Shown one piece after another: positions 39,001 to 50,941 of a DNA stretch of 64,000 nt. This DNA comes from Affinirhizobium lemnae. GTDB lineage: Bacteria > Pseudomonadota > Alphaproteobacteria > Rhizobiales > Rhizobiaceae. The notes below the pieces were generated by a model, which did no database searches, had not been told where the DNA came from, and was given only the letters and a program-made list of their open reading frames with translations. Position 1 is the stretch's first letter, and each line of letters begins with the position of its first letter. Both the position numbers and the translations under genes were made by a program. The DNA lies in NCBI RefSeq assembly GCF_022968395.1, contig NZ_JALJQZ010000015.1:1-64000 (forward strand), in the 5' to 3' direction.

Positions 39001-39037
39001 AAAGCCCGCGAAATCGCTGATTTCGCGGGCTTTTTTT
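39001..39037. terminator. Symmetric (bidirectional) terminator
   Basis: A perfect 15-base stem, AAAGCCCGCGAAATC (39001-39015) and GATTTCGCGGGCTTT (39019-39033), encloses a GCT loop, with A run before and T run after. It lies 26 bases after the transporter stop and just past the murB stop on the other strand, so it can end both transcripts. Confidence 0.88.
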
Positions 39038-39049
39038 ACGATATCAGGC

Positions 39050-40024
39050 TTATTCCGTGGTCACGCCCTGGAATGGTCGAACCTCGCGACCCGGCATGAA
39101 GATGCCAAGGCGCTTTATTTCCCATTCGAGCTTGACACCCGAGGTCTCGTAAACGCGCTGGCGTACCAGTTCGCCGAGATATTCCAGATCGTAGCCGGAA
39201 GCATGGCCGATATTGATCATGAAATTGCAGTGAAGCGATGACATCTGCGCGCCACCGTTCATCAGCCCGCGGCAACCCGCTTCATCGATCAACTCCCAGG
39301 CCGAATGTCCGGGCGGATTCTTGAACGTCGAACCGCCAGTCTTTTCCTTGACCGGCTGAACCGTCTCGCGGTGATGGCGAACGGCATCCATTTCGGAACG
39401 AATCTTGGCGCGATCGTCGGCATAGCCTTCATAAAGCGCGTGGGTGAAAACAAGGTCGGCCCCTGCGGAGGAATGACGATAGCTGTAACCCATGTCGGCA
39501 TTGGTCAGGACATGCTTATTGCCTTTGCGATCAACCGCATGAACTTCAACAACACGTGCAGAGGTTTCCCCACCATTGGCACCGGCATTCATGCGCAGCG
39601 CACCACCGATGGAACCGGGAATCCCGTAGTAGAATGCAAAACCGCCGATACCATTATCCATGGCCATGGCAGCGATGTATTTGTCGGGGCAGATGGCACC
39701 AGCAAGAATACGATTCTCACCTACAAGCTCCAGCTGACCGAAACCTTTTGCGGAAAGGCGTAAGACAACACCAGGAATCCCCCCGTCGCGCACGAGAAGG
39801 TTGGAGCCTACGCCCATCACCGTCAACGGCACGTCTTCCGGCAGAAGCTTAAGGAAGGTGATGAGATCTTCCTCGTCATGCGGCTGGAACATGAGTTCGG
39901 CCAAACCACCGGCCTGAAACCAGGTAACCCTGTCCATCGGTGCATCGGGCGTGAGCCTGCCTCTCAATTCATTGACCCCGGACCCCAGCGAGGCCAGCAG
40001 CTTTTCCCCATTCACCTGCTTCAT
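39050..40024 (-). CDS. murB: UDP-N-acetylenolpyruvoylglucosamine reductase MurB
   Basis: A 324-residue FAD enzyme that reduces UDP-GlcNAc-enolpyruvate to UDP-MurNAc. Motifs include [31 protein letters not shown] (FAD binding), [21 protein letters not shown], and the catalytic YRHSSAG and [10 protein letters not shown] stretches of the type I enzyme. Its start ATG at 40024 overlaps the murC stop by one base (TGATG); an ATG at 40075 lies inside murC. It ends at the shared terminator. Confidence 0.95.
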   Translation of the reverse strand: MKQVNGEKLLASLGSGVNELRGRLTPDAPMDRVTWFQAGGLAELMFQPHDEEDLITFLKLLPEDVPLTVMGVGSNLLVRDGGIPGVVLRLSAKGFGQLELVGENRILAGAICPDKYIAAMAMDNGIGGFAFYYGIPGSIGGALRMNAGANGGETSARVVEVHAVDRKGNKHVLTNADMGYSYRHSSAGADLVFTHALYEGYADDRAKIRSEMDAVRHHRETVQPVKEKTGGSTFKNPPGHSAWELIDEAGCRGLMNGGAQMSSLHCNFMINIGHASGYDLEYLGELVRQRVYETSGVKLEWEIKRLGIFMPGREVRPFQGVTTE

Positions 40025-41436
40025 CAAGATTGTCCCGAAATGCTTTCCAGTTCTCTGGGCAGCGAGGCTGCCCATTGCGTAATGTTCCCAGCCCCCAGAA
40101 GAACCACGAAATCACCTGGTTTTGCAATGCCGGAAATGATGCCCGGCAATGCGCTGGGCGCAGAAATGTAGCGCGCATCACGGTGACCGCCCGCCTTGAT
40201 ACGGGAAACCAGGGCTTCCGAGTTGATGCCATCGATTTCATCTTCACCAGCCGCATAGACCGGAGCCAGGATGATGCTATCCGCATCGTTGAAGCAGGTG
40301 ACGAAATCTTCGAACAGGCTGTGAAGCCTCGTGTAGCGGTGCGGCTGATGAACAGCGATGGTTCGGCCCTGGCAACTCTCGCGCGCTGCCCTTAGCACAG
40401 CCTTGATCTCCACCGGATGGTGGCCGTAGTCATCGAACACGGAAACGCCATTCCACGTGCCCGTCAGTGTGAAGCGACGCTTGACGCCCCCGAAGGAGGC
40501 GAGACCCTTGCGAATGTCTTCTTCCGAAATGCCAAGCCTGTTGGCGACAGCAATCGCCGCCGTGGCATTCGAAATATTGTGGCGTCCAGGCATAGGCAGG
40601 CTGAGATCCTTGAACTGGAACACGCGACCGGTGCGGCGGCGGCGAATCTCTACGTCGAAGATTGCCCGTGTCCCATCCATGCGAATATTGGAGAAACGAG
40701 CATCGGCCTGCGGGTTTTCACCGTAGGTCACGATTTTTCGATCTTCGATCTTGCCGACCAGCTGCTGCACTTCCGGATGGTCGATGCAGAGCACGCCAAA
40801 ACCGTAGAAGGGAACATTCTCCACGAACTGACGGAATGCCGCCCGCACAGCGTCAAAATTGCCGTAATGGTCCAGATGCTCCGGGTCGATGTTCGTGACC
40901 ACCGCCACATCGGCTGGTAGTTTGAGGAAGGTTCCGTCCGACTCGTCGGCCTCAACCACCATCCACTCGCCTTCGCCCATGCGGGCATTGGTGCCGTAGG
41001 CGTTGATGATGCCGCCGTTGATGACGGTCGGATCCAGCCCGCCCGCTTCCAGAAGCGTCGCAACCATAGAAGTGGTCGTCGTCTTGCCATGCGTGCCGCC
41101 GATGGCGATTGCATTGCGGAAACGCATCAACTCGGCCAGCATTTCGGCCCGGCGAACGATCGGCAGCGACTTCTCGCGCGCAGCGATCAGTTCCGGATTG
41201 TTCTTCTTGATCGCGGTTGAAACGACAACGACTTCCGCGTCGCCGAGGTTCTCCGCCTGATGGCCGACGAATACCGGAATGCCTTTTTCGCGCAGGCGTT
41301 GGACATTGGCGCTATCGGCCTGATCGGAACCCTGAACGCGATGGCCAAGGTTATGCAGCACCTCGGCAATGCCGCTCATGCCGATACCGCCAATGCCAAT
41401 GAAGTGGACGAGGCCGATCGCCTTCGGCATCTTCAT
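40024..41436 (-). CDS. murC: UDP-N-acetylmuramate--L-alanine ligase MurC
   Basis: A 470-residue Mur ligase that adds L-alanine to UDP-MurNAc. It has the N-terminal [14 protein letters not shown], the ATP motif GTHGKTTT at 114-121, DESDGTFL and [14 protein letters not shown] in the central domain, and [14 protein letters not shown] in the C-terminal domain. It overlaps murG by four bases and murB by one, so the order murG-murC-murB is coupled. Confidence 0.96.
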   Translation of the reverse strand: MKMPKAIGLVHFIGIGGIGMSGIAEVLHNLGHRVQGSDQADSANVQRLREKGIPVFVGHQAENLGDAEVVVVSTAIKKNNPELIAAREKSLPIVRRAEMLAELMRFRNAIAIGGTHGKTTTTSMVATLLEAGGLDPTVINGGIINAYGTNARMGEGEWMVVEADESDGTFLKLPADVAVVTNIDPEHLDHYGNFDAVRAAFRQFVENVPFYGFGVLCIDHPEVQQLVGKIEDRKIVTYGENPQADARFSNIRMDGTRAIFDVEIRRRRTGRVFQFKDLSLPMPGRHNISNATAAIAVANRLGISEEDIRKGLASFGGVKRRFTLTGTWNGVSVFDDYGHHPVEIKAVLRAARESCQGRTIAVHQPHRYTRLHSLFEDFVTCFNDADSIILAPVYAAGEDEIDGINSEALVSRIKAGGHRDARYISAPSALPGIISGIAKPGDFVVLLGAGNITQWAASLPRELESISGQS

Positions 41437-42557
41437 GCTGGGACTCCTTTGAATGAAGAAACTTGCTGTTTTGCGGCAATAGCGATCACCAGATCGGCAA
41501 GCAAGGCCGCAGCGTTCGGGTGCCCCACCTTTCTGGCCGAGGACGCCATCTGCGCCATGCGTTCCGGCTCGTTCATTGCGCCGGAAATGATCTTGGACAG
41601 TTTTTCCGGAGAAAGCTCCGCCTGTGGCACGACCTTGGCGCCGCCAACCTTCACCAGCGCGGCAGCATTGGCTGCCTGATCGTGGTCTAGCGCATAGGGA
41701 TAAGGCACGAGCAGAGCGGGCCTGCCGACAACGGCAAGCTCGGACACAGTCGACGCGCCGGATCGGCTGATCACGAGATGGGCTGAGGCAATACGCTCCG
41801 CCATGTCACCAAAGAATGGTGAGACGTCGGCGTTCATCTGCAGCTTGGCGAGGCAACTATCGACCTGCGACCGATCATCAGGACGCGCCTGTTGCGTCAA
41901 CCGCACTCGAGCGCGCTCACTTTCGCTGAGCAATGCCAGAGCGGTTGGAATGGCGCCGGAGAAAAATTGCGCGCCCTGGCTGCCGCCGAACACAACAAGG
42001 TTGAACGGATCATTGCCGACGGACGGTTGGTAGGGTCTGTTCGCCGCCGTAAGCACGGCGGGGCGCACAGGATTGCCGGTTATAACCGTCTTGGCGGCGT
42101 GTTTTCCTCCGTTATCAGGCAAGAAGCCACCGGCGATGGCCTGAACTCGATTGGCCAGAGCCTTGTTGGCGCGGCCCATGACAGCATTCTGCTCATGGAT
42201 CAGCGAGGGAATGCCCATGCCGGTCGACGCCAGAAGCGGCGGGATCGTTGGATAGCCACCAAACCCGACCACCGCGGACGGACGGATGCGCGCCATCAGC
42301 TTGCGCGCGGCGCGCAGACCCTTCCACAAGGTCAACATGGATTTTGCGATTGAGACCGGGTTCTTCGAACCCAAGGTCGCGGATGGAACAACGTGGATCT
42401 CGTCGGCAGGAAAGGAACCTGCAAAGCGCTCGGCGCGCTTGTCCGTCACGAGATGAACAGACCACCCGCGCGACTTTAACTCGTGCCCCAGCGCCTCTGC
42501 CGGAAACAAATGGCCGCCGGTACCACCGGCGGCGAGGAGAATAACACCTTTGCTCAT
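41433..42557 (-). CDS. murG: UDP-GlcNAc transferase MurG (lipid II synthase)
   Basis: A 374-residue GT28 glycosyltransferase on the cytoplasmic membrane face. The start [10 protein letters not shown] (11-20) is the first glycine loop; [14 protein letters not shown] and [13 protein letters not shown] are the other two, and [26 protein letters not shown] is the donor-binding motif. It converts lipid I to lipid II. It ends four bases into murC and begins six bases after ftsW. Confidence 0.96.
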   Translation of the reverse strand: MSKGVILLAAGGTGGHLFPAEALGHELKSRGWSVHLVTDKRAERFAGSFPADEIHVVPSATLGSKNPVSIAKSMLTLWKGLRAARKLMARIRPSAVVGFGGYPTIPPLLASTGMGIPSLIHEQNAVMGRANKALANRVQAIAGGFLPDNGGKHAAKTVITGNPVRPAVLTAANRPYQPSVGNDPFNLVVFGGSQGAQFFSGAIPTALALLSESERARVRLTQQARPDDRSQVDSCLAKLQMNADVSPFFGDMAERIASAHLVISRSGASTVSELAVVGRPALLVPYPYALDHDQAANAAALVKVGGAKVVPQAELSPEKLSKIISGAMNEPERMAQMASSARKVGHPNAAALLADLVIAIAAKQQVSSFKGVPA

Positions 42558-42562
42558 TCATC

Positions 42563-43717
42563 TCACTCCGCAGGCACGCCGTGGGAAACCCTGAAGAGGC
42601 TTCGCTCCTGCGCCCGCTTTTCAGGACGATGACGGGTTAGCGCCAAAATGAAACCAGCCGTGATGCAGATCGCGATCATGGAGGAGCCACCATAGGAAAT
42701 CAGCGGCAGCGTCATGCCCTTTGCAGGCATAAGCTCCAGATTAACGCCGATGTTGATCATGGACTGGATACCGATCTGGAGAACGAGGCCCGCGACTGCA
42801 AAACGGTTGAAATCGTTCTTTTCGCGATAGGCATGGCTCAAGCCGCGAATGACGATAAAGGCAAAAATCGCCACCATGGCCATGCAGAACACGATACCGA
42901 ATTCTTCCGCCGCGACGGAGAAAATGAAGTCCGTATGGCTGTCCGGCAGGATGCGCTTGACGATGCCTTCACCCGGACCCTGACCGAACCAGTCTCCGCG
43001 AATGATCGCCTCGCGCGCGGTATCAACCTGGAATGTATCACCCTCGCCCGTCATGAAGCGATCGATACGACCCGCGACGTGCGGGAAGATGTAATAGGCG
43101 CCGACGATGCCCCCGGCACCCAAGCCACCAAGGAGGATGATCCAAAGCCACGGCATGCCGGCCATGAAGAACATTCCGCCCCAGACCGCGCTGACAAGGA
43201 TCGTCTGGCCAAGGTCGGGCTGCGCCACAAGCAGCGCACCGACAATGCCGAAGAGAATGATCGCGAAAAAGTTGCCGGGCACTTCCGGTTGGCGCGCGTG
43301 CTCGGCAAACAGCCAGGCACAAACCACGACAAATGCGGGCTTCAGAAATTCCGATGGCTGGATCGAAAGGCTACCGATGGCGAACCAGCGGCGCGAGCCC
43401 TTGATTTCCGTTCCGAAGAACAGCGCAAGAACCATCATCGCGATCGACATAATCAGGAGAATGATGGCGGCTCGGCGTACCTGTCTCGGCGTCAGGAAGG
43501 AAAGCCCGATCATCACCAGAATGGAAGGAGCGAGGAAGATGGCATGACGCTCCACGAAGTGGAAGCTCGGCAACCCGATACGCTCCGCCACCGGCGGTGA
43601 CGCTGCAAAGGACAGCATGAAGCCGATGCCCATCAACAGAATGAAGGTCGCCAGAAAAAAGCGATCGATCGTCCAGAACCAATCTGCCAGTGCCCCTCGA
43701 TCGGCGCGACTTACCAT
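42563..43717 (-). CDS. ftsW: Peptidoglycan glycosyltransferase FtsW
   Basis: A 384-residue SEDS protein with about ten membrane helices. The conserved FLKPAFVVVCAWLFAEH, the PDLGQTILVSAVWGGMFFMAG stretch with the catalytic Asp, and the late LPLISYGGSSMIAICITAG motif are all present. It polymerises septal glycan together with FtsI. It lies one base after murD and five before murG. Confidence 0.95.
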   Translation of the reverse strand: MVSRADRGALADWFWTIDRFFLATFILLMGIGFMLSFAASPPVAERIGLPSFHFVERHAIFLAPSILVMIGLSFLTPRQVRRAAIILLIMSIAMMVLALFFGTEIKGSRRWFAIGSLSIQPSEFLKPAFVVVCAWLFAEHARQPEVPGNFFAIILFGIVGALLVAQPDLGQTILVSAVWGGMFFMAGMPWLWIILLGGLGAGGIVGAYYIFPHVAGRIDRFMTGEGDTFQVDTAREAIIRGDWFGQGPGEGIVKRILPDSHTDFIFSVAAEEFGIVFCMAMVAIFAFIVIRGLSHAYREKNDFNRFAVAGLVLQIGIQSMINIGVNLELMPAKGMTLPLISYGGSSMIAICITAGFILALTRHRPEKRAQERSLFRVSHGVPAE

Positions 43718-43718
43718 C

Positions 43719-45125
43719 TTACTGTCCTTTTTCCGGCACGATGAGCATTGTCACGCCATCGAGTGCTGCCACCAGAGATACGAACCGGTCGCCTCTGACT
43801 TCGAAATTCCTGAACTGGTCGAAGCTCGCGCAGGCCGGAGACAACATCACGACGCTCGTCCCGCCATCTGCCTGGGCATCCTTCGCTGCATGCTCAACCG
43901 CGCGTTCCAGCGTCCCGGAGATTTCATACGGGACTGCTTCACCCAGCGTTGACGCAAACTCCGGAGCCGCCTCTCCAATCAGATAGGCTTTCACAATACG
44001 CGGGAAGAGTGGCGCGAGGCTTGCGATGCCGCCGGATTTGGGAAGTCCACCAGAAATCCAGAAGATGCGGTCGTAGCTGGAAAGGGCTGGCGCAGCCGCA
44101 TCGGCATTCGTTGCCTTCGAATCGTTGACGAAGGTCACGGAGCCCTTGCGACCAACAGGCTGCATGCGATGCTTGAGGCCGGGAAAGCTGCGAAGCCCTT
44201 TGCGGATCTCCTCGATCGACACGCCGACAGCGAGACAAGCTCCGATGGCCGCTGCCGCGTTCTGCGCATTATGCGATCCCTTGAGGGTATCGATGCCCTG
44301 AAGATCCGCAATCGACTCCGATTTGCCGGCGTGCGCCTGAATGATCCCGCCATCCGCGAAATAGAACCCGTCGGCCAGCACCGCGCGGCGAGAAATACGA
44401 CTGACCCGGACACCCGCCCGCTCGATGCGATCAGCGATCAGCGTGCAGTAACTGTCATCGACACCGACGATCGCCATCTGGCTTCCGGCAACCAGTCGCT
44501 CCTTTACATCCGCGTAATGCTGCATGGTCCCGTGACGATCCAGATGATCCGGCGTCAGGTTGAGCAGGATGCCCGCACTGGGGTTGATCGTCGGAGCAAG
44601 ATCGATCTGATAGGACGAGCACTCGACCACATAGAAGCGCCCAGCCTTGGGCGGATCGAGCGTCAGCACGGCTGTGCCGATATTGCCGCCAAGTTGCGTA
44701 TCCCGTCCACTGGACTTCAGAATATGCGCAATCAGAGCCGTGGTCGTGGATTTGCCGTTTGTGCCTGTAATGGCAATGAACGGGCAATCGGGCGCATGAG
44801 CGCGGCGTTCCCGCACGAACAGCTCGACATCACCAATGATCTCAACACCCGCCGAGCGAGCCAGATCCACGCTCCAGTGCGGCTTGGGATGCGTCAACGG
44901 TACGCCGGGGGAGAGAACGAAAGCTGCTTGCGCTGCCCAGTCAATCTCTCGAAGATCGCCGGTTTTAACACCGGCCTGCTGCGCCTTCGCAACGCTGTCT
45001 GGATTATCATCCCATGCAATCACATCTGCGCCACCGGCAATCAAGGCCTGCGCCGTTGCGAGACCCGAACCGCCGAGGCCGAAAAGCGCGACCTTGCGCC
45101 CGGCAAATGTCGTGACAGCGATCAT
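43719..45125 (-). CDS. murD: UDP-MurNAc-L-Ala--D-glutamate ligase MurD
   Basis: A 468-residue Mur ligase. [14 protein letters not shown] at 15-28 is the N-terminal UDP-binding loop, GTNGKSTT at 121-128 binds ATP, and [14 protein letters not shown] plus [17 protein letters not shown] are family motifs. It adds D-glutamate to the stem peptide. It lies five bases after mraY and one before ftsW. Confidence 0.95.
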   Translation of the reverse strand: MIAVTTFAGRKVALFGLGGSGLATAQALIAGGADVIAWDDNPDSVAKAQQAGVKTGDLREIDWAAQAAFVLSPGVPLTHPKPHWSVDLARSAGVEIIGDVELFVRERRAHAPDCPFIAITGTNGKSTTTALIAHILKSSGRDTQLGGNIGTAVLTLDPPKAGRFYVVECSSYQIDLAPTINPSAGILLNLTPDHLDRHGTMQHYADVKERLVAGSQMAIVGVDDSYCTLIADRIERAGVRVSRISRRAVLADGFYFADGGIIQAHAGKSESIADLQGIDTLKGSHNAQNAAAAIGACLAVGVSIEEIRKGLRSFPGLKHRMQPVGRKGSVTFVNDSKATNADAAAPALSSYDRIFWISGGLPKSGGIASLAPLFPRIVKAYLIGEAAPEFASTLGEAVPYEISGTLERAVEHAAKDAQADGGTSVVMLSPACASFDQFRNFEVRGDRFVSLVAALDGVTMLIVPEKGQ

Positions 45126-45130
45126 GGTGA

Positions 45131-46231
45131 TTACCGCAGCTTGAGCGTGGAGAGGCCAAGCATGGCAAGACCCACGGCAATGATCCAGAAACGGATGACA
45201 ACCTGGCTTTCCGTCCAGCCCAGCTTTTCGAAATGGTGATGGATTGGTGCCATGAGGAACACGCGGCGTCCCGTCAGCTTGAAGAAGCCGACCTGGATGA
45301 TGACAGACAGCGTTTCCATCACGAACAGGCCACCGATGATCGCCATGACGATCTCGTGCTTTGTGGCAACCGCCACGGAACCGATGAGGCCGCCCAGCGC
45401 GAGTGAACCGGTATCGCCCATGAAGATGGCGGCGGGCGGAGCGTTGAACCAGAGGAACCCTAGTCCCGCCCCGATGACAGCGCCCAGGATCACCGCCAGT
45501 TCTCCCGTTCCGGGCACGAAGTTGATCTGCAGGTAATCCGCAAAGACGGCATTGCCGGCCAGATAGGCGATGATGCCGAAAGAGGCGGCGGCAATCATGA
45601 CAGGCACGATCGCAAGACCGTCGAGACCATCCGTCAGGTTCACGGCGTTACCGGCGGCAACAATCACGAAACCGCCGAACACGACGAAGAAGACGCCGAG
45701 ATTCAGGAGAACGTTCTTGAAGAACGGGAACGTAACCGAGGTGCCGAGCACGGAGCCGTTCGGCGCATTGGCGATGGAGACGCGCATCATGAAGTAGACC
45801 GCGATCCCGGCGATTAGGAATTCAATGCCCAGACGCGCCTTGCCGGAAAAGCCTTTCTCCGTCTGCTTCGTGACCTTGAGATAGTCATCGTAAAAGCCGA
45901 TCGCGCCAAAGCCGAGCGTGACCAGCAGGGTGGCGACAACGTAGATGTTGGAAAGGTCTGCCCAGAGCAAAGAGCCGCCGACGATACCTGTCAGGATCAT
46001 CAGGCCACCCATGGTGGGGGTCCCGGCCTTCTTGAAATGCGTTTGCGGGCCATCGGCGCGGATGGGCTGCCCCTTCCCCTGCCGGATGCGGAGCGACGCA
46101 ATCATGCGCGGCCCGAACAGGAAGACGATGAGCGCTGAGGTGAAGAGCGCGGCACCTGTCCGGAACGTGATGTAGCGAAACAGGTTGAAAATCTGAAAGC
46201 TGCTCGCAAGCTCTACAAGCCAAATCAGCAT
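45131..46231 (-). CDS. mraY: Phospho-MurNAc-pentapeptide transferase MraY
   Basis: A 366-residue integral membrane enzyme with about ten helices. The conserved [14 protein letters not shown], the DDYLKV loop, [13 protein letters not shown] and [12 protein letters not shown] segments carry the magnesium/UDP-binding aspartates; the C-terminal [15 protein letters not shown] is the MraY histidine motif. It makes lipid I from undecaprenyl phosphate. It is 27 bases after murF. Confidence 0.96.
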   Translation of the reverse strand: MLIWLVELASSFQIFNLFRYITFRTGAALFTSALIVFLFGPRMIASLRIRQGKGQPIRADGPQTHFKKAGTPTMGGLMILTGIVGGSLLWADLSNIYVVATLLVTLGFGAIGFYDDYLKVTKQTEKGFSGKARLGIEFLIAGIAVYFMMRVSIANAPNGSVLGTSVTFPFFKNVLLNLGVFFVVFGGFVIVAAGNAVNLTDGLDGLAIVPVMIAAASFGIIAYLAGNAVFADYLQINFVPGTGELAVILGAVIGAGLGFLWFNAPPAAIFMGDTGSLALGGLIGSVAVATKHEIVMAIIGGLFVMETLSVIIQVGFFKLTGRRVFLMAPIHHHFEKLGWTESQVVIRFWIIAVGLAMLGLSTLKLR

Positions 46232-46258
46232 GGGAAGTCTTTCTTCTGGAAGGTCAAA

Positions 46259-47686
46259 TCAGCGCCCCGTGTCAGACAAGGGCGGATAGTTGTCAATAAG
46301 CGCCGCGACGATCTTGCCGAAGCCGATGCCGAGAGAGGATTTCACCATCAGCACGTCGCCCGGTATCACATTGCGAACGGCAAACTCCACCAGTTCTGGC
46401 GTCGTCGCGCGATATTCCACCTGAACGCTGTCCGGAAGCGTATCACGCAGCGCCGCCATTTCCGCTCCCGCCAGCCACACATGCTCTATCCCAGCGGCCA
46501 GAAGTGGCCCGGCAAGTTCCTCATGCACCTTCTGCGAAAAGGCGCCCATTTCCAGCATATCGCCCAGAACCGCAATGCGGCGCCCCGCACCCTGCGGTGG
46601 CGTTGCCGCCAGAAGCGCGATTGCTGCCCGCATGGAGGCCGGATTGGCGTTGTAGCTTTCGTCGATCAGGGTAAGATGTCCGCCGGTCATCGACAGGCGA
46701 TGCCGCTCGCCCCTGCCCTTGACAGGGCGAAGATCCGCGAGCGCCGCACGTGCTGCCTCGACATCTGCCCCCAGCAACGAGACGACCGCCAGTGCCGCCA
46801 GCGCATTTTCCGCGATGTGGCGACCGGGAGCCCCGATATGCACTTCCACCGTTTCGCCATCCAGCACCGCCCAGATGGTTGACACTTCGGCGGAGCCTTC
46901 GAAATCCGCAAGACGATAATCGGCTTTGGCATGTTGTCCGAAGGTCAGAATGTTCGCAAGCGCCAGTTCCTGGGCAATCCGCTCCAGATAGGCGAACTGC
47001 TTGTTATCTCGGTTGAGGAGAACAGCGCCACCCGGCTCCACGCCTTCGAAGATCTCGGCCTTTGCGGAGGCAATCTCTTCCAGGCTGTTGAAATGCCCGA
47101 GATGGGCCGCCGCGATCGTCGTGATGATGGCCACATGCGGGCGCACCATCTTCACAAGCGGACGAATTTCGTTCGGGTGGTTCATACCGATTTCAAAGAC
47201 ACCATAATCGGTATCGGCAGGCATGCGCGCCAGCGTCAGCGGTACGCCCCAGTGATTATTGAAGGAGGCGACAGCCGTATGCACCTTGCCAGACGGCGCA
47301 AGCAGAGTGCGCAGCATTTCCTTGGTCGTCGTCTTGCCCACGGAGCCGGTGACACCGACGATCTTGGCGTCGGTACGGGCGCGCGCGGCAACGGCCAGAC
47401 GACCAAGTGCTGCGAGCACATCATCCACAACGATCATCGGCGTGGTAATGCGGCCCATGGCCGGAAGCTTGGCTTCGGCAACGACCAGAAGCGCCGCCCC
47501 GCTTGCCATGGCTGTCGTTGCATAATCGTGTCCGTCGACGCGGTCGCCCTTGATCGCGAAAAATGCCTCACCGGGAGCAATGGTGCGGCTATCGATGGAA
47601 ATGCCGGTTATCCCGGCAGGAAGCGAACCGATGGGCCGCCCCCCCATCGCAGCAATCATATCTGCCGTTGTCCATAGCCAGCTCAC
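46259..47686 (-). CDS. murF: UDP-MurNAc-tripeptide--D-Ala-D-Ala ligase MurF
   Basis: A 475-residue Mur ligase with GSVGKTTT (ATP loop, 114-121), [21 protein letters not shown], and [16 protein letters not shown] in the C-terminal half. It attaches the D-Ala-D-Ala made by Ddl, completing the cytoplasmic pentapeptide. Start is GTG 47686, overlapping the murE stop by four bases. Confidence 0.95.
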   Translation of the reverse strand: MSWLWTTADMIAAMGGRPIGSLPAGITGISIDSRTIAPGEAFFAIKGDRVDGHDYATTAMASGAALLVVAEAKLPAMGRITTPMIVVDDVLAALGRLAVAARARTDAKIVGVTGSVGKTTTKEMLRTLLAPSGKVHTAVASFNNHWGVPLTLARMPADTDYGVFEIGMNHPNEIRPLVKMVRPHVAIITTIAAAHLGHFNSLEEIASAKAEIFEGVEPGGAVLLNRDNKQFAYLERIAQELALANILTFGQHAKADYRLADFEGSAEVSTIWAVLDGETVEVHIGAPGRHIAENALAALAVVSLLGADVEAARAALADLRPVKGRGERHRLSMTGGHLTLIDESYNANPASMRAAIALLAATPPQGAGRRIAVLGDMLEMGAFSQKVHEELAGPLLAAGIEHVWLAGAEMAALRDTLPDSVQVEYRATTPELVEFAVRNVIPGDVLMVKSSLGIGFGKIVAALIDNYPPLSDTGR

Positions 47687-49137
47687 TGCGTCACACCCTC
47701 CAAAGCTTTTCGCACCTCGACATGGTCGGAGAACGGCAGCACCGTGGTGCCAACCGTCTGGCCCTCCTCATGGCCCTTGCCCGCCACGATCAGCGTATCA
47801 CCTGCGTCCATCAGCGAAACCGCATGACGAATGGCCTGCGCCCGATCGCCGATTTCGGTGGCGGATGGCGCGGCAGCCATGATTTCGGAACGGATGGTCG
47901 CCGGATCTTCCGATCGTGGATTATCGTCGGTCACGATCACGATATCCGCCAGCCGCGCCGCGATCTCGCCCATGATCGGACGCTTGCCCTTGTCGCGATC
48001 ACCGCCACATCCGAAGACGACGATCACGCGTCCGGTTGTGAACGGACGAACGGATGTCAGAACGTTTTCCAGCGCTTCCGGCTTGTGGGCATAGTCGACA
48101 TAGGCCGGTGAGCCCTGCCGTGTCTGGCCCACCAGCTCCAACCGGCCAGAGGCACCAACGAGGCGCTCCAGCGCCGCCATGGCAACCTTCGGCGCAACGC
48201 CTGTGGCAATCGCCAATCCAGCCGAAACCAGAGCGTTCGCGATCTGGAAGTCTCCGGCCAGCGGAATGTGCACTTCGTGGATCTGACCATCGACATGCAC
48301 TTCCGCCAACTGCTTGTGCCGGAAATGCTCGACCCGCTTGAGGCTCAGGAAATTGCCGCCACGCCCGACCGTCAGCACGTCGTGGCCTGCAGCCCTGGCA
48401 ACCTCGATGGCCTTGGCCGACCATGGATCATCCGCGAAGATGATCGCGGGACTGCCCTTCGGAAGCAATGTATCAAAAAGCCGCATCTTGGCGGCCATAT
48501 AGTCTTCCATCGTCGGATGGTAATCCATGTGGTCGCGGCCGAGATTGGTAAAGGCTGCGGCGGCCAACCGCACACCATCCAGGCGGCTCTGGTCGAGGCC
48601 GTGGCTGGAAGCCTCCATGGCTGCGTGCGTTACGCCCTCGCGCGCCAGTTCGGCCAGCAGCGCATGCAGAGCAACCGGGTCAGGCGTGGTGAGCGAGCCA
48701 TATTCATTGCGCGCGGGAGAAATGACACCCGTCGTGCCGATCTGCGCGGCAGCAAGACCGGCGTGCGCCCAGATCTGCCGCGTGAACGACGCTACAGAGG
48801 TTTTACCGGCCGTTCCCGTTACGGCAACGATCGTGCCCGGCTGCGCGTCGTGAAAACGGGCAGCAGCCAGTGCAAGAATCCGGCGGACATTCCCGACACG
48901 AATGACCGGTATGCTGACATTGAGCTCTTCGGACGAGATGATTGCAGACGCACCCCGTGTCACGGCGTCCGCGGCGAATGCTGCACCATTTGCCTTGTTG
49001 CCGGGAATGGCAACGAACAGCATGCCCGGTTCGATCTTGCGGCTATCGGCAGAAATGCCGGTCATTGCGAGATCGCGAACGCCGTCCGGCTGTGCGGCAA
49101 TCTCCGGAATGATCCCGGAGAAGTAATCAAGTTTCAT
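47683..49137 (-). CDS. murE: UDP-MurNAc-L-Ala-D-Glu--2,6-diaminopimelate ligase MurE
   Basis: A 484-residue Mur ligase. GTAGKTSV (108-115) is the ATP loop; [21 protein letters not shown] follows; DDNPRSEDP near residue 405 is the meso-diaminopimelate specificity motif, as expected for a Gram-negative wall. Start ATG 49137 follows GAGAGGGT; the frame is open to 49191 without better support. It overlaps murF and lies 64 bases after ftsI. Confidence 0.95.
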   Translation of the reverse strand: MKLDYFSGIIPEIAAQPDGVRDLAMTGISADSRKIEPGMLFVAIPGNKANGAAFAADAVTRGASAIISSEELNVSIPVIRVGNVRRILALAAARFHDAQPGTIVAVTGTAGKTSVASFTRQIWAHAGLAAAQIGTTGVISPARNEYGSLTTPDPVALHALLAELAREGVTHAAMEASSHGLDQSRLDGVRLAAAAFTNLGRDHMDYHPTMEDYMAAKMRLFDTLLPKGSPAIIFADDPWSAKAIEVARAAGHDVLTVGRGGNFLSLKRVEHFRHKQLAEVHVDGQIHEVHIPLAGDFQIANALVSAGLAIATGVAPKVAMAALERLVGASGRLELVGQTRQGSPAYVDYAHKPEALENVLTSVRPFTTGRVIVVFGCGGDRDKGKRPIMGEIAARLADIVIVTDDNPRSEDPATIRSEIMAAAPSATEIGDRAQAIRHAVSLMDAGDTLIVAGKGHEEGQTVGTTVLPFSDHVEVRKALEGVTQ

Positions 49138-49201
49138 CGGTACCCTCTCTGCGAAGCGGCCTGTCCCGTAGCCGCGAATCGACGGGCCCATTCATTATGG
49201 C

Positions 49202-50941
49202 CTAATAGGACACAAGCATGGCGGAACCGTTTTCTCCAAATCTTGGTTTTACACCGAGAACAGCGGCGGAGCGGCTGATGATCTCCTTGACCATGGGCGC
49301 GGCACTGTTACCAGCCAGAACGGCTCGGTCTGTCTCGCTGCGCGGATCGTCGATGAAGGTCAAAACCACATATTGCGGCTTGTAGATGGGGAACGCGGCT
49401 AGGAAGGCGTTGAAGTTGTGATCGTGGTTATAGCGCCCGTTGATAACCTTGTCGGCCGTCCCCGTCTTGCCACCCACATCAAAGCCTTCTACCAGGGCGT
49501 TCTTGCCAGAACCCTGCGTTCCATTCCAGCCGAACAGCCAGCGCATGTTGTCGCTTGTTGTCTTCTTGATAACTGTCGAAGCCACTTCGTTCGCCTGCTC
49601 CACAGAGCGCGGCAGGAATGTCGGCTGGATGAGGCGACCGCCGTTTACCAGCACGGCTCCAGCAACCGCGGTCTGAAGCGGCGTCGTCGACACACCGTGA
49701 CCGAAGGAAATCGTGATCGAGTTGATCTTCTTCCAGGCTTTCGGCTGCGACGGCGTCGCAACTTCAGGAAGCTCCGTCTGCATCCGAGACAAGAGGCCGA
49801 GCCGTGTCAGGAATTCCTTGTGTCCCTCAATGCCGACGGCGTCCGCCATTTTCGCGGTACCGATGTTGGAGGAATACTGGAACACTTCCGGCATGGTGAG
49901 AAAACGTCCCTTGCCGTGGAAATCCTTGATAGTGAAGCCACCGATGCGAATTGGATAACGCGCATCGAAACTGTCGTTCATCGAGAACTTGCCTGAATCG
50001 AGCGCCATGGCGAGCGAGAAGGATTTGAACGTGGAGCCCATTTCGAACGTGCCGTTCGACATGCGGTTCAGCCAGCCTTCCTCACCACCTGCCGCCGGAT
50101 CGTTCGGATCGAAATCCGGTGCGGACGCCATGGCCAGAATCTCACCCGTATTGGCATCCAGTACAACACCGCCCGCCCCCTTGGCGCGGAACTTCTGGAT
50201 GGCCGACATCAGCACTTCGCGCAGGATTGCCTGAACGCGAACATCGATCGAAAGCTTCACGGGTTCCAGCGGCTGATCGCTCGTCATGCCCACGGCTGCG
50301 AGATCGGCAAGGCCCTGGCTGTCGATATATCGTTCCATGCCCGCAACGCCGCGGTTGTCGATGTTGACGTAACCGACGATGTGGGCAGCAGTGGCGCCTC
50401 CCGGATAGAACCGGCGCTTCTCGGGCCGGAAACCGATACCGGGAATACCCAGTGCCAGAATTTCGCTCTGCTGCTTGGGGGTAAGCTGGCGACGAAGCCA
50501 CTGGAAGCGAGATTTGGAAGACAGTTTGTGGTAGATCTGCTTGGCATCGATGTCCGGCAGAACCGTGCGCAGTTTCTCGATGACTTCATCCGGATCAACA
50601 ATCTTGTGCGGCTCCGCAAACAGCGAAACCGTGCGAATGTCGGTGGCCAGCACTTCGCCGTTCCGGTCCAGAATGTCCGGGCGCGATGCCATCAGCCGGT
50701 CGGCAGGCATGATGCTCGACGTCGCTTCCGGCTCCTTCATGGCATAAAAGACCAGCCGTCCGCCAATCACGCAGTAGAAGCCGAGGAAGCAGGCAATGAT
50801 GATGCCGACGCGATTGCGGGCCTGCGCGGATTTTCGCTTGCGGCTGCCCTCGAAACTGGCGCCACCAAAGGCGGGTCTCTTGGCGCCCGCAGAAAAATGA
50901 GCCCGGCTCTTCAGAACCATTACGCGCGAAAGGAAAGCCAT
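49202..50941 (-). CDS. ftsI: Septal peptidoglycan transpeptidase FtsI (PBP3)
   Basis: A 579-residue class B penicillin-binding protein. One membrane helix lies near 45-66, then the pedestal domain (RPDILDRNGEVLATDI), and the transpeptidase domain with SxxK at Ser303-Lys306 (GSTFKSF), SxN at 357-359 (YSSNIG) and KTG at 492-494. It crosslinks septal wall, working with FtsW. The start overlaps the ftsL stop by one base (TGATG). The N-terminal 44 residues form an Arg/Lys-rich cytoplasmic tail. Confidence 0.96.
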   Translation of the reverse strand: MAFLSRVMVLKSRAHFSAGAKRPAFGGASFEGSRKRKSAQARNRVGIIIACFLGFYCVIGGRLVFYAMKEPEATSSIMPADRLMASRPDILDRNGEVLATDIRTVSLFAEPHKIVDPDEVIEKLRTVLPDIDAKQIYHKLSSKSRFQWLRRQLTPKQQSEILALGIPGIGFRPEKRRFYPGGATAAHIVGYVNIDNRGVAGMERYIDSQGLADLAAVGMTSDQPLEPVKLSIDVRVQAILREVLMSAIQKFRAKGAGGVVLDANTGEILAMASAPDFDPNDPAAGGEEGWLNRMSNGTFEMGSTFKSFSLAMALDSGKFSMNDSFDARYPIRIGGFTIKDFHGKGRFLTMPEVFQYSSNIGTAKMADAVGIEGHKEFLTRLGLLSRMQTELPEVATPSQPKAWKKINSITISFGHGVSTTPLQTAVAGAVLVNGGRLIQPTFLPRSVEQANEVASTVIKKTTSDNMRWLFGWNGTQGSGKNALVEGFDVGGKTGTADKVINGRYNHDHNFNAFLAAFPIYKPQYVVLTFIDDPRSETDRAVLAGNSAAPMVKEIISRSAAVLGVKPRFGENGSAMLVSY

